The translations under genes were made by a program, and so were the position numbers. A stretch of 64,000 bases of DNA from JBQTGK01 sp052400665 (GTDB lineage Bacteria; Bacteroidota; Bacteroidia; Bacteroidales; Marinifilaceae), in assembly GCA_052400665.1 (NCBI GenBank), contig JBQTGK010000002.1. One strand, 5' to 3'. This document shows positions 28,118-36,691 of this stretch, one piece after another; position 1 is the stretch's first letter; each line of letters starts with the position of its first letter. The notes below the pieces were generated by a model, which ran no database searches, had not been told where the DNA came from, and worked only from the letters and a program-made list of their open reading frames with translations.

Positions 28118-29521
28118 ATGATTAAAGGAAGAGAAAAAACACTAGCAAGAATTAGTATTCTTTCGCAGGTGGCTTTGTCTGCAGCATGTTACTGGCTTGT
28201 GACCTGGGCGGTAACAAATTTCTTGCGACCAATGCAAATTGCTGATCATGACAACAATACCATTTATTTATTGATAATAGCCATTTGGTATACTCTTATA
28301 AAGGAATTTAACCTGGGTAAAATGCTTAGAGTTAAAACCTACTCCGAATTATTTACCGAATATTTTGCAATGGTATTTATTAGCTCTGCGATTCTATATT
28401 TGGGCAGTTTGTTTTTAACCGATTCTGTGCCTGTTTTAATTCTTTGTTTGTTTGCCTGTTTAAATATGACTTTACTTTTCGGCTTTAGACTGTTAAGTTA
28501 TCATTTTTTTAAAAAGATAAGAGGAAAGGGCTACAATCGACGAAATGTATTAATCGTTGCCGACGATGAATCTTACGTCCATTTTATTGACAGAATGCTT
28601 TTCGTTAAAGATTGGGGCTATCATGTGTGGGCCATAATGTCCGATGGGAAGCATATAAAAGATCAGTATGAATCGCATGTTAGAGTTCTTCCGGAACATT
28701 TTCAACTCACAGAAATAATAGATGCCAACGTGGTTGATGAAGTAATCTATTGTAAAGGAAATTTTGATAATACTGAAGTTCGCGACTTGATTTATACCTG
28801 CTCCGAGGTAGGTGTAAAATTTCGGGTTTATTCCGAATTGCTTAGTGTAGTTAGTATGCAGTCTCATCTGACTTATTTTAAAGAACTTCCCTTCTTAACA
28901 TTTGCAAATACTACCAAGAATTATTTTGCTCTTAAAGTGAAGGAGATATTAGATTTTATTTTTTCTTTCCTAATAATTTTGCTGATCTCTCCAATATTGT
29001 TAGCCATAGTAATTGCAATAAAGATTGAAGATCGGGGAACGATTTTTTTTAAGCAAAGACGAGTTGGTCTGAATGGACGAATTTTTTCCTGTTTAAAATT
29101 TAGAACAATGGTCGAAAATGCTGAGGCTTTAAGGGTTAGTTTAGAGAATCAGAACGAACAAAGCGGACCTGTTTTTAAAATTAAGAATGATCCTCGGGTT
29201 ACCAAAGTAGGACGCTTTTTAAGAAGAACATCATTAGATGAATTGCCACAATTTTTTAATGTTTTAAAGGGCGAAATGTCCATTGTAGGACCCAGACCTC
29301 CAATTCCATCGGAAGTGCAGCAATATCAGCGTTGGCAACGTCGCCGATTAAGTATGAAACCGGGAATTACTTGTATTTGGCAAGTCTCGGGTCGCAATAA
29401 CATTCCTTTCGAAGAGTGGATGAGATTAGACATGATGTATATCGATACTTGGTCGTTAAAGCTCGATTTAATGCTTTTTATAAGTACCATCAAAGTTGTT
29501 TTAACTGGCGATGGGCAGTGA
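28118..29521 (+). CDS. Undecaprenyl-phosphate sugar-1-phosphate transferase (WcaJ/WbaP type)
   Basis: 467-residue polyisoprenyl-phosphate hexose-1-phosphate transferase that primes the lipid carrier. The N-terminal half has four hydrophobic segments and a CoA-binding-like domain (about 130-270). The catalytic C-terminal domain shows KQRRVGLNG near residue 308, FRTM near 328, LRRTSLDELPQFFNVLKGEMSIVGPRPP (in part) near 368, and PGITCIWQVSGR near 417. Location late in the locus, before the exporter genes, is slightly unusual but reported in several Bacteroidota. The exact sugar-1-phosphate (Glc, Gal or other) is not determinable. Confidence 0.93.
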   Translation: MIKGREKTLARISILSQVALSAACYWLVTWAVTNFLRPMQIADHDNNTIYLLIIAIWYTLIKEFNLGKMLRVKTYSELFTEYFAMVFISSAILYLGSLFLTDSVPVLILCLFACLNMTLLFGFRLLSYHFFKKIRGKGYNRRNVLIVADDESYVHFIDRMLFVKDWGYHVWAIMSDGKHIKDQYESHVRVLPEHFQLTEIIDANVVDEVIYCKGNFDNTEVRDLIYTCSEVGVKFRVYSELLSVVSMQSHLTYFKELPFLTFANTTKNYFALKVKEILDFIFSFLIILLISPILLAIVIAIKIEDRGTIFFKQRRVGLNGRIFSCLKFRTMVENAEALRVSLENQNEQSGPVFKIKNDPRVTKVGRFLRRTSLDELPQFFNVLKGEMSIVGPRPPIPSEVQQYQRWQRRRLSMKPGITCIWQVSGRNNIPFEEWMRLDMMYIDTWSLKLDLMLFISTIKVVLTGDGQ

Positions 29522-29631
29522 TTTACTGAGGGTTCAAACTTTCCTTTCTCCTTAATAGTGCATATTATCAATGAAATAAACCACCAATTACTAGTTAACA
29601 AGCGATAATTATTAATTAAAAAACCAAGACC

Positions 29632-30423
29632 ATGACTAAAAAATATTTAATCCTAATGGGCCTTTTTATAGTAATAGGGCTTATTTCCTGTCGATCGAAT
29701 AAGGATTTGGTGTATTTGCAGGATGCTGATGCTGAGGTTTTAGCACCCGATTTTGTGATTAGCGCACCCGAATACAAAATTAAAACGAACGATAATTTGT
29801 TTGTGAGTATAATATCTTTGAATTCAGAGATAAATCAATTGTATAATCCTGCACAGAGTATCGGTGGACAACAGGGTAATCAGCAGTTGTATAGTCAGTT
29901 ACCCGATCAGTATCTTAATGGATATTTAGTAGATTCTCAGGGGAATATTTCCTTGCCAATAATTGGAAATGTAGGAGTGGCCGGTTTAAGTCAGGCTCAG
30001 GCTCAGGCAAAAGTGCAAGAACATGCCAACGAGTATTTGAAAGATGCCAGTGTAAAAGTGAAATTATTAAATTTTAGGGTTAGTGTAATGGGGGAAGTTA
30101 CAAGTCCTGGAGTTTACTATAATTACAATAGCAACTTAACTATTTTAGAGGCCATTAGTATGGCCAATGGTATTACCGATCACGCTAAAATAAATAGAAT
30201 TTTGGTAATTAGAAATTCCAATAATCAGAGTAAAACTTATCGTGTTGATCTATCTTCCAAAAATGTATTAAAATCAGAAGCCTTTTTTTTGCAGCCAAAT
30301 GATGTTGTTTATGTTGAGCCTCATAAAATTAAAAGTACCGATATGAACTCTAATATTTATAGTTTGTTGTTGTCGACTGTTTCAACCGCTGTGCTTATTA
30401 CCAGTTTGATTATTTCCAATTAA
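29632..30423 (+). CDS. Wza-like polysaccharide export lipoprotein
   Basis: 263 residues with a lipobox LISC (lipidated Cys20) and so anchored to the outer membrane. It contains the polysaccharide-export (Poly_export) domain at about 45-145 and an SLBB domain around VSVMGEVTSPGVYYN near residue 158. A hydrophobic segment at the extreme C-terminus (about 242-260) is present, as in Bacteroidota homologues. With the following tyrosine kinase it should form the trans-envelope export channel. Gap to the kinase gene is 12 bases. Confidence 0.92.
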   Translation: MTKKYLILMGLFIVIGLISCRSNKDLVYLQDADAEVLAPDFVISAPEYKIKTNDNLFVSIISLNSEINQLYNPAQSIGGQQGNQQLYSQLPDQYLNGYLVDSQGNISLPIIGNVGVAGLSQAQAQAKVQEHANEYLKDASVKVKLLNFRVSVMGEVTSPGVYYNYNSNLTILEAISMANGITDHAKINRILVIRNSNNQSKTYRVDLSSKNVLKSEAFFLQPNDVVYVEPHKIKSTDMNSNIYSLLLSTVSTAVLITSLIISN

Positions 30424-30435
30424 TATTGAGCCATT

Positions 30436-32814
30436 ATGCAATATGTAGATGAAGTAATGGATTATTTCGATAAAAAAGAAGGTCCTGATGTGAAAGAATT
30501 TCTCTATCGCATCTTGTCCAAATGGAAATTATTTGTGTTTTGTGGAATTCTTGGGCTTGGTGCTGGTTACCTGGTCAGTAAATATACTACGCCTGTTTAT
30601 ATGATGCGAAGTTCTCTTTGGGTACATGTTGATACGGAAGAAACGAATGCTAAAGCGATGTTTGAGGGGTATCAGGTTAAGGATAAGGCAAATATTCAAA
30701 ACCATGTTGAGATCCTAAAATCATTTACCCTGAATAGGAAAGCAATGGAGAATTTAAACTGGAAACAATCCTGGTTTAAAAGTAAACTGTTTAGAAATGA
30801 AGGTTTGTATCGTAAAGAGCCATTTGAGGTGGTACAGCATGAAGGGGTTAATCTGTATCAAATTCCGATATATATAAGTCAGTTAGATAAATATACCTAC
30901 AAAATTAAAGTAGATGGAAAAGCTGAATATAAGGATGATGAAATTAAGGTGAAGTTTGAGGAAGAAGCCTTTTTCGATATGCCTTTTAAGAATGAATATT
31001 TCAATTTTACACTGAAGAAAAATCAGAAGAAAATAAACAGGGAAAAAAATTATTTCTTTGTTTTTAATGATTTGGATAAGATTACATTGAGATATATTGA
31101 TAACATGTTGATTAGTGCTGCGGAGAAAAAAGCCGAATTAATACACCTTAGAATCGATGATAGTGAACCCGCTCGTGGAGTAGATTATTTGAATGAGTTG
31201 AATTGGGTTTATCTCCAATTTATGCTAATAGAGAAGAATAAAAAATCGGAAAATACGGTTCGTTTTATTGATTCTCAGCTAAAAGGTATTGTTGATTCAT
31301 TGCAATTGGCAGGACAAAGTTTTACTAATTTTCGATCGAGGAACAGAATTGTTGATTTAGGACAGGAAGCAGGTGTTGTTGTTGCTAAAATGGAAGAAAT
31401 AGAGAGCCAGTTATCTGAGGCTCAAATTTCTTTGGAATACTATGAAAATTTGCTTCGTAATTTGGGCGATGCCAATCGAATGAAACAAATGCTCGCACCT
31501 TCAGTAGCAGGTATAAGCGATTCGTCCATAGGTGCTTTGGTTGCTAAGCTTACCGATTTGTATGGTAAAAGAGAAGTGTTATCCTATAGTGTGCAAGCCA
31601 AAAATCCTAGCCTCCTTATTTTAAATAAAGAGATTGATTTAATCCGTCAAAGCTTAGACGAAAATCTAAAGACTTTGGTGGCAAACTCTCAAATCGAAGT
31701 TCAAAGCCTGAGTTCAAGAATGGATAAAGTAAAAGCACAGCTTGCCAGAATGCCAAAGAATGAACAGAAATTGAATAATATGAAGCGTAATTTCGATTTG
31801 AATAATGAGCTATATACTTTTTTGTTGAAAAAAAGAGCTGAAGCGGCAATTGCTAAAGCTTCGAATGTTTCAGATTCGCAGATTATAGATCCTGCCCGCC
31901 TTTCAACCATTGTAAAAACAAAACCTAATATTGCTATAAATCTTTTAATTGGTTTGCTTTTGGGCTTAGGTTTGCCTTTTTTAATTATCATATTACGGGA
32001 GTTCTTTAATGATAATATTCAGAGTAAAGAGGAATTACGTAAAAATACACAATTGCCAATTTTAGGAACAATTATTCACAATCGATACGAAAATTTACTT
32101 CCTGTCTTTCATCATCCAAGATCTTCTATTTCTGAATCTTTTAGGACCTTACGAACCAATCTTAATTATGTTGTGCCCGATCAGCCTTGTAAAATCATCG
32201 GAATACATTCGACTATGCCTTCTGAAGGAAAGTCGTTTGCCTCGGTTAACTTAGCTACTATTATAGCTATGAATAATAAGAAAGTTTTATTGATTGGTGC
32301 CGATATGAGAAAACCTCAGATTGATAATATTTTTGATTTGGAGAATACGGTAGGTTTGAGCACTTATTTAGTTCGGTATAATAAATGGCAGGAGATTATC
32401 CAGGAATCAAAAATTAAGAATTTAGATTGTGTAAGTTCCGGGCCTATTCCTCCCAATCCGGCTGAACTTCTTGAAAATGGGCGATTGAAATTATTTTTAG
32501 AGAAAATCAATAATAGTTATGATTATGTAGTAATTGATAATGCTCCAATTTCAATGGTTACCGATGCTTATATTACTGGAAAATTGTCTCATGCAAATCT
32601 CTTTGTTTTGCGTCAGGATTATAGTCATCGCGATCAGATTGATTTTGTAAATCAAATATCCGAAAAAGGAAATATCGAAAATGTTTCTCTAATTTTGAAC
32701 GATGTTGATGCATCAAGTAAGTATGGACATTATTCAAACGGAAAGGGCTACTACTATGAGGAACCTTCACAAGGAATGTTAGATCGTCTTTGGCAAAAAC
32801 TTAGTAGTAATTAA
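30436..32814 (+). CDS. Wzc-like polysaccharide co-polymerase and tyrosine kinase
   Basis: 792-residue fusion of a Wzz chain-length domain and a BY-kinase domain. Membrane helices lie at about residues 33-51 and 495-515, with a long coiled-coil periplasmic region between them. The kinase has Walker A SEGKS (residues 596-600), Walker A' GADMRKP (from 621) and Walker B VVIDNAP (Asp701). The C-terminus carries a tyrosine cluster (Tyr763, Tyr766, Tyr772-774) for autophosphorylation. It regulates polymer length and export. The Walker A has Ser where GEGK is usual; this is a tolerated variant by inspection. Confidence 0.94.
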   Translation: MQYVDEVMDYFDKKEGPDVKEFLYRILSKWKLFVFCGILGLGAGYLVSKYTTPVYMMRSSLWVHVDTEETNAKAMFEGYQVKDKANIQNHVEILKSFTLNRKAMENLNWKQSWFKSKLFRNEGLYRKEPFEVVQHEGVNLYQIPIYISQLDKYTYKIKVDGKAEYKDDEIKVKFEEEAFFDMPFKNEYFNFTLKKNQKKINREKNYFFVFNDLDKITLRYIDNMLISAAEKKAELIHLRIDDSEPARGVDYLNELNWVYLQFMLIEKNKKSENTVRFIDSQLKGIVDSLQLAGQSFTNFRSRNRIVDLGQEAGVVVAKMEEIESQLSEAQISLEYYENLLRNLGDANRMKQMLAPSVAGISDSSIGALVAKLTDLYGKREVLSYSVQAKNPSLLILNKEIDLIRQSLDENLKTLVANSQIEVQSLSSRMDKVKAQLARMPKNEQKLNNMKRNFDLNNELYTFLLKKRAEAAIAKASNVSDSQIIDPARLSTIVKTKPNIAINLLIGLLLGLGLPFLIIILREFFNDNIQSKEELRKNTQLPILGTIIHNRYENLLPVFHHPRSSISESFRTLRTNLNYVVPDQPCKIIGIHSTMPSEGKSFASVNLATIIAMNNKKVLLIGADMRKPQIDNIFDLENTVGLSTYLVRYNKWQEIIQESKIKNLDCVSSGPIPPNPAELLENGRLKLFLEKINNSYDYVVIDNAPISMVTDAYITGKLSHANLFVLRQDYSHRDQIDFVNQISEKGNIENVSLILNDVDASSKYGHYSNGKGYYYEEPSQGMLDRLWQKLSSN

Positions 32815-32922
32815 TATTTAGATCGTGATGGAATAAAATCGAAGCTTTTTATTCATTTACATTGAGATAGAACCAAATAATTGCATAATTTTATAGGAGT
32901 GTTATTTTCTAAAATTTTGCTT

Positions 32923-33333
32923 ATGATTATTGCAGTTGATTTTGATGGTACGATAGTACAACATAAATATCCAAAAATAGGAAAAGAGATCCCTTTTGCT
33001 ATTGAAAGTTTGCTTCAACTGCAAAAAGAAGGACATCAAATTATTTTGTGGAGTTACCGAACAGGAGAACTATTGCAGGAAGCCATTCGTTTTTGTAGTA
33101 GTAATGGTTTAGAGTTTTATGCTGTTAACTGTAATTATCCCGAAGAGGAATTTGACGAATGCGTGAGTCGAAAAATTTATGCCGATTTATATATTGATGA
33201 TCGAAATATTGGCGGATTGCCAGATTGGGGAAATATCTATAATATGATTTCAAATTCGAATACAGAGCCTAAAAATGAAGCAAATTCAAAAGGCTCTATC
33301 ATTCGATTTTTGGATAATATTTTTGGAGAGTAG
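32923..33333 (+). CDS. HAD-like hydrolase, small
   Basis: About 136 residues from the ATG at 32923. An in-frame TTG at 32881 would add 14 residues, but the HAD motif starts right after the ATG, so the shorter form is chosen. Motif I is AVDFDGTI (Asp6 and Asp8), and motif IV is LYIDDRNIGG around residue 92. It resembles the small single-domain HAD phosphatases found next to capsule genes in Bacteroidota. It may dephosphorylate a sugar phosphate or nucleotide; the substrate is unknown. It follows the Wzc-like gene by 108 bases and ends 10 bases from the convergent helicase gene. Confidence 0.8.
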   Translation: MIIAVDFDGTIVQHKYPKIGKEIPFAIESLLQLQKEGHQIILWSYRTGELLQEAIRFCSSNGLEFYAVNCNYPEEEFDECVSRKIYADLYIDDRNIGGLPDWGNIYNMISNSNTEPKNEANSKGSIIRFLDNIFGE

Positions 33334-33343
33334 TTTGCTAAAA

Positions 33344-34657
33344 TTAGAAAGATAGTTCAATTTTGACTTTCTTCTTTTTAACTTTCTCATGTTTTAGTTT
33401 ACCAATTAATTTTTTTCCTAGTCCTCTTTTTACAGCCACATAAGAGGTGTGATCTAAAACATCGATTTTTCCAAGTTCATCTTTCTTCATTTTTCCCATT
33501 TTAAAGAAAAATCCTACCAAATCAACTTTGTTTACCTTTTCCTTTTTGCCAACTCCAACGTAAAGGGTTTCCCATTCGGGTAATTTTGGAACACTAATTT
33601 CCTCCAAAAGTGGCATTATTTCCATATCCTCAGGAATAAAATCAGGAACTCGTTCGGCTTCGGCAAGAACAATAAATGAATTCCCATTGGCGTGCATACG
33701 AGCAGTTCTTCCATTACGATGCACAAAAGCTTCCTCTACTCTTGGCAGTTGATAGTGAATTACATTTTTTATTTCTGGAATATCCAATCCGCGTGAGGCC
33801 AAATCGGTGGTAATTAACAAATGGTTACTTCCATTTCTAAATTTAATTAAAGCTCGTTCCCGGTCCGATTGCTCTAATCCACCGTGGAAAATATCACAAC
33901 TAATTTCCTCATCCAGCAATAGTTCCCCAATTCTTTCTACAGCATCTCTGTGATTACAAAAAACAAGACTCGGTTGATCTCCAACTTTACAAATTAACTG
34001 AAAAAGAGCAGCAAGTTTGTCTTTGTCATTCGCAATTACCTTCATTTGTGTTAAGGCAATTTGTTTTTCTTCCGGAAGAAAATTAATTTCTTTTGGAAAG
34101 TTCATTTGTGCAAATTCAGGGAGTTCAATTCCTTTTGTTGCCGAAGTAAGAATTTTCTTAATGCGATTGGGTAATGCTTGAATTACCTCGGTCATTTCTT
34201 TCTGAAATCCCAATTCAAGAGCCTTATCAAACTCATCCAAAATTAGAATCTTAATTTTAGAGCAATCTACATTTTCTCTGCGAATATGATCTGCTATTCT
34301 TCCCGGAGTTCCAATTAAAACAGCAGGAGGAGTTGTTAAGTTATTCTTTTCAATTTTCATGGAATGTCCACCATAACAGCAATTTACTTTCAGCGACGTT
34401 CCTAAGGATTTAAAAACGGATTCAATTTGCAAAGACAACTCTCTGGCAGGAGAAAGAATCAATGCCTGAACACCTCTTTCCGTTGGGTTCAGATTTCGCA
34501 GCATTGGCAATAAAAAAGCCAGTGTTTTCCCTGAACCAGTAGGAGACAAAAGAACCAAATCTTTATTGGTACTCCATGCTTTAGCTGTAGAGTTTTGCAT
34601 TTCATTCAATTCCTGAATGCCCAGTTTCTTTAAAATATCTTCCGTATTTATTTTCAT
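33344..34657 (-). CDS. dbpA: DbpA-type DEAD-box RNA helicase
   Basis: 437-residue RNA helicase for ribosome (23S rRNA) assembly in the DbpA subfamily. The Q-motif is near residue 14-20, Walker A is SPTGSGKT near 39, motif Ia SPARELSLQ near 68, motif III SATKG near 170, and motif VI HRNGRTAR near 318. Motif II reads DEFD rather than DEAD. The C-terminal RRM-like DbpA RNA-binding domain (about 365-437) includes KVDLVGFFFKMG, IGKIDVLDHTSYVAVKR-like residues and a basic end. It is divergent from the small broken gene at 34762 and convergent with the HAD gene. Confidence 0.92.
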   Translation of the reverse strand: MKINTEDILKKLGIQELNEMQNSTAKAWSTNKDLVLLSPTGSGKTLAFLLPMLRNLNPTERGVQALILSPARELSLQIESVFKSLGTSLKVNCCYGGHSMKIEKNNLTTPPAVLIGTPGRIADHIRRENVDCSKIKILILDEFDKALELGFQKEMTEVIQALPNRIKKILTSATKGIELPEFAQMNFPKEINFLPEEKQIALTQMKVIANDKDKLAALFQLICKVGDQPSLVFCNHRDAVERIGELLLDEEISCDIFHGGLEQSDRERALIKFRNGSNHLLITTDLASRGLDIPEIKNVIHYQLPRVEEAFVHRNGRTARMHANGNSFIVLAEAERVPDFIPEDMEIMPLLEEISVPKLPEWETLYVGVGKKEKVNKVDLVGFFFKMGKMKKDELGKIDVLDHTSYVAVKRGLGKKLIGKLKHEKVKKKKVKIELSF

Positions 34658-35050
34658 GCCGCAAAGGTAATAACAATTTAATCAGTTTTAGGTAACCTAT
34701 CAGAAACATACTCTTATCTTACCTTTCTTAAATTAGCATAGACAAACTACAATCTATAATTATGGAAGCTCGCAAAGAAGGAATGTACAGAATTGAAGTT
34801 TTTAATCTTGAAGGAGATATAGTTTTTCTGAGTCTGGATTCTTTAAATCATTTTTATGAGGATTCCTTGCCTGGGAACTTGCCTTAAGATGCATATACAG
34901 TAAGAATTTCAGGAAATGATGATTATTTTTACGAGAAGTTATTGATTGCCGAAGAATGCTAGTATTATTGTAGATATTAATAGCTGAATTTTTATTCAAA
35001 AGCTAAATGTGTTAGGTTTGTGATAGAATTTTATTGCTTTCCTAATTCCT
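34658..35050 (+). other. Intergenic region holding only a broken small gene
   Basis: 393 bases between dbpA and the methyltransferase gene. Apart from the interrupted ORF at 34762-34962 there is no other gene. A TACCTTTC box at 34719-34726, partly like TAnnTTTG, lies 36 bases before that ORF. Confidence 0.5.
34762..34962 (+). pseudogene. Small ORF interrupted by one in-frame TAA
   Basis: From ATG 34762 the frame runs 41 codons to TAA at 34885-34887, then stays open for 24 more codons to TAG at 34960-34962. Both parts look coding: the first has YRIEVFNLEGDIVF, the second AYTVRISGNDDYFYEKLLI. Joined, the pattern (hydrophobic-x-hydrophobic then Gly, Leu-Pro, AYTVRI, Glu-Lys-Leu-Leu-Ile) resembles the beta-sandwich of type IX secretion C-terminal domains, but this is only a visual resemblance. 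It has no long upstream extension, so it is a free-standing small gene with a nonsense mutation, or a short 41-residue gene. Function unknown. Confidence 0.55.
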
Positions 35051-36487
35051 ATGACCAAAGAATCGAAATTACTTTCTAATTATCTAAAACAAAAGCAGAT
35101 TAGAGCATTAAAAGAATTAATGCCACAGGTTTTTAATGGTGATAAACTGAATTTAAACCAACTGAAAAGTTATTTGGGAAGTGATTTGTATTCCGATGAG
35201 AATAATTACGGATTAAGCTGGTTTAGTAAGCAGTTATGTGTCGATATGAATGAAGATACTGAACTGGGAAAATTCATTTTAGATAAAGAAAAATCTTTAG
35301 GATTAAATAATAGCAACTTTTTAATTGAAGGGGATAACTTAAGTGGTATAAAGCTTTTAAAAAAGAACTATCGTGGCAAAATTAAGCTGATCTATTTCGA
35401 TCCTCCCTACAATACAGGCAAGCAATTTGTTTTTAGTGATAATTATCAGATTAGTTCTTCTCAATATCTGGATTATCTGAATGAATTGAACCCAGTTAGA
35501 GTTGATACTTTAATGCAAAATAGAATAGAAAGTGGAGAAAAGCATACCCAATGGTTAAATATGATTTATCCACGATTGATACATGCCTGCGATTTATTAA
35601 CTAAAGATGGGCTTATTTTGTTTTCGATTGATGAATCGGAAAAAAGTAATTTGTAAATTATCTGTAACGAAGTACTTGGAGAGGCAAACTTTGTTGGTTT
35701 GTTTATCTGGATTAATAGAAGTATTCCAAACGATTCGTCTAATTTTTTTGCTACTACGCATGAATATATTTTAGTGTATGCAAAAAATAAAGAATTGATA
35801 AAATTTAAAGGTGAGGAGAAGGATTTATCTTTGTATGCTAACCCTGATTGCGATTGTAATGGAGATTGGATTGCTGATAATCCAACAGCAGCAAGTGGAA
35901 ATGAGAACTCGCGTTTCCCAATTAAAAATCCTATGACAGGAGAAGAATATTTACCGCCATTGGGAAGATATTGGGCATTTTCAAAAAATAGAGTAGAGGA
36001 GTGGACTAAATCTGGTAAGTTAATTTTTCCTGAGGAGCTTGGAAAACGTTTTTTGCTTAAAAAATACAAAAGCGAATTAAAAAGCAGAAGAAAACCTATA
36101 TCTTCAATAATTACCGATATTCCTACATCGAAAGGTACTAAAGAGCTGAAAGCTTTATATCCCGAAGGAGTACCATTTAAGTATCCTAAACCTACCGATT
36201 TACTTGTGAAATTATTTGAGCAACTAAGTGATGATGGAGATTATATTCTCGATTTATTTGCCGGATCGGCTTCGACTGCTCATGCTATCTTTAAATTAAA
36301 TGAAAAAGAGAATACCAATCGTCATTTTATTTGTCTACAAAACGATGAGCCAATACACAAAGGTACCGATGCTTACAAAATAGGGTTTCGGAGTTTGTGC
36401 GATCTATCAAGAGATAGAATTGTTAGAGCAGGAAAATTGTATTCTTCAGAAAAATCAGGGTTTAATTATTTAAAAATTGAGTTTTAG
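35051..36487 (+). pseudogene. Orphan type III-like DNA adenine methyltransferase, nonsense-interrupted
   Basis: One reading frame of 479 codons broken by a single TAA at codon 202 (35654-35656). No frameshift: the parts before and after are in the same frame. The N-terminal part has the catalytic DPPYNTG motif (Asp117); the C-terminal part has the SAM-binding DLFAGSAS motif (Asp401), an order typical of beta-class (type III Mod) adenine methyltransferases. The stop falls in a conserved helix where a residue such as Lys is expected (NL-stop-IICNEVLGEANF). No restriction gene is adjacent, so it is an orphan. Readthrough, sequencing error, or true inactivation cannot be told apart here. Confidence 0.85.
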
Positions 36488-36590
36488 GAGTAAAAATTCC
36501 TGTGTTTTGATGTTTTATTCTAAAATCATACTAAACGATTCTTATAAGTTATACTTTATCAGTTTTATTTACTTAATAGTGTTGCTTGTT

Positions 36591-36622
36591 GTTGAAATTA
36601 TACTCAAGTTTTTTTACTTTGC
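36591..36622 (+). promoter_or_regulatory. Candidate promoter for tdh
   Basis: TACTTTGC at 36615-36622 resembles the -7 box with a one-base-shorter spacer; GTTG at 36591-36594 lies 20 bases upstream, the usual distance for the -33 element. It sits 70 bases before the start codon. A weak match, not decisive. Confidence 0.35.
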
Positions 36623-36691
36623 ATAAGGCTACCGACTAATTGGAAAGCTCAAAAAACAATACTTAAACAAACAACAATATACCTAGTTATC

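Noticed and set aside
32831..32854. Terminator after the Wzc-like gene
   Set aside because: GAATAAAA/TTTTATTC pairs are AT-only, and no T-run follows the stem. The HAD gene may therefore be transcribed from the locus.
35051..36487. Two separate methyltransferase genes
   Set aside because: Both parts are in one frame and supply complementary motifs, so a single gene with a nonsense codon is simpler.
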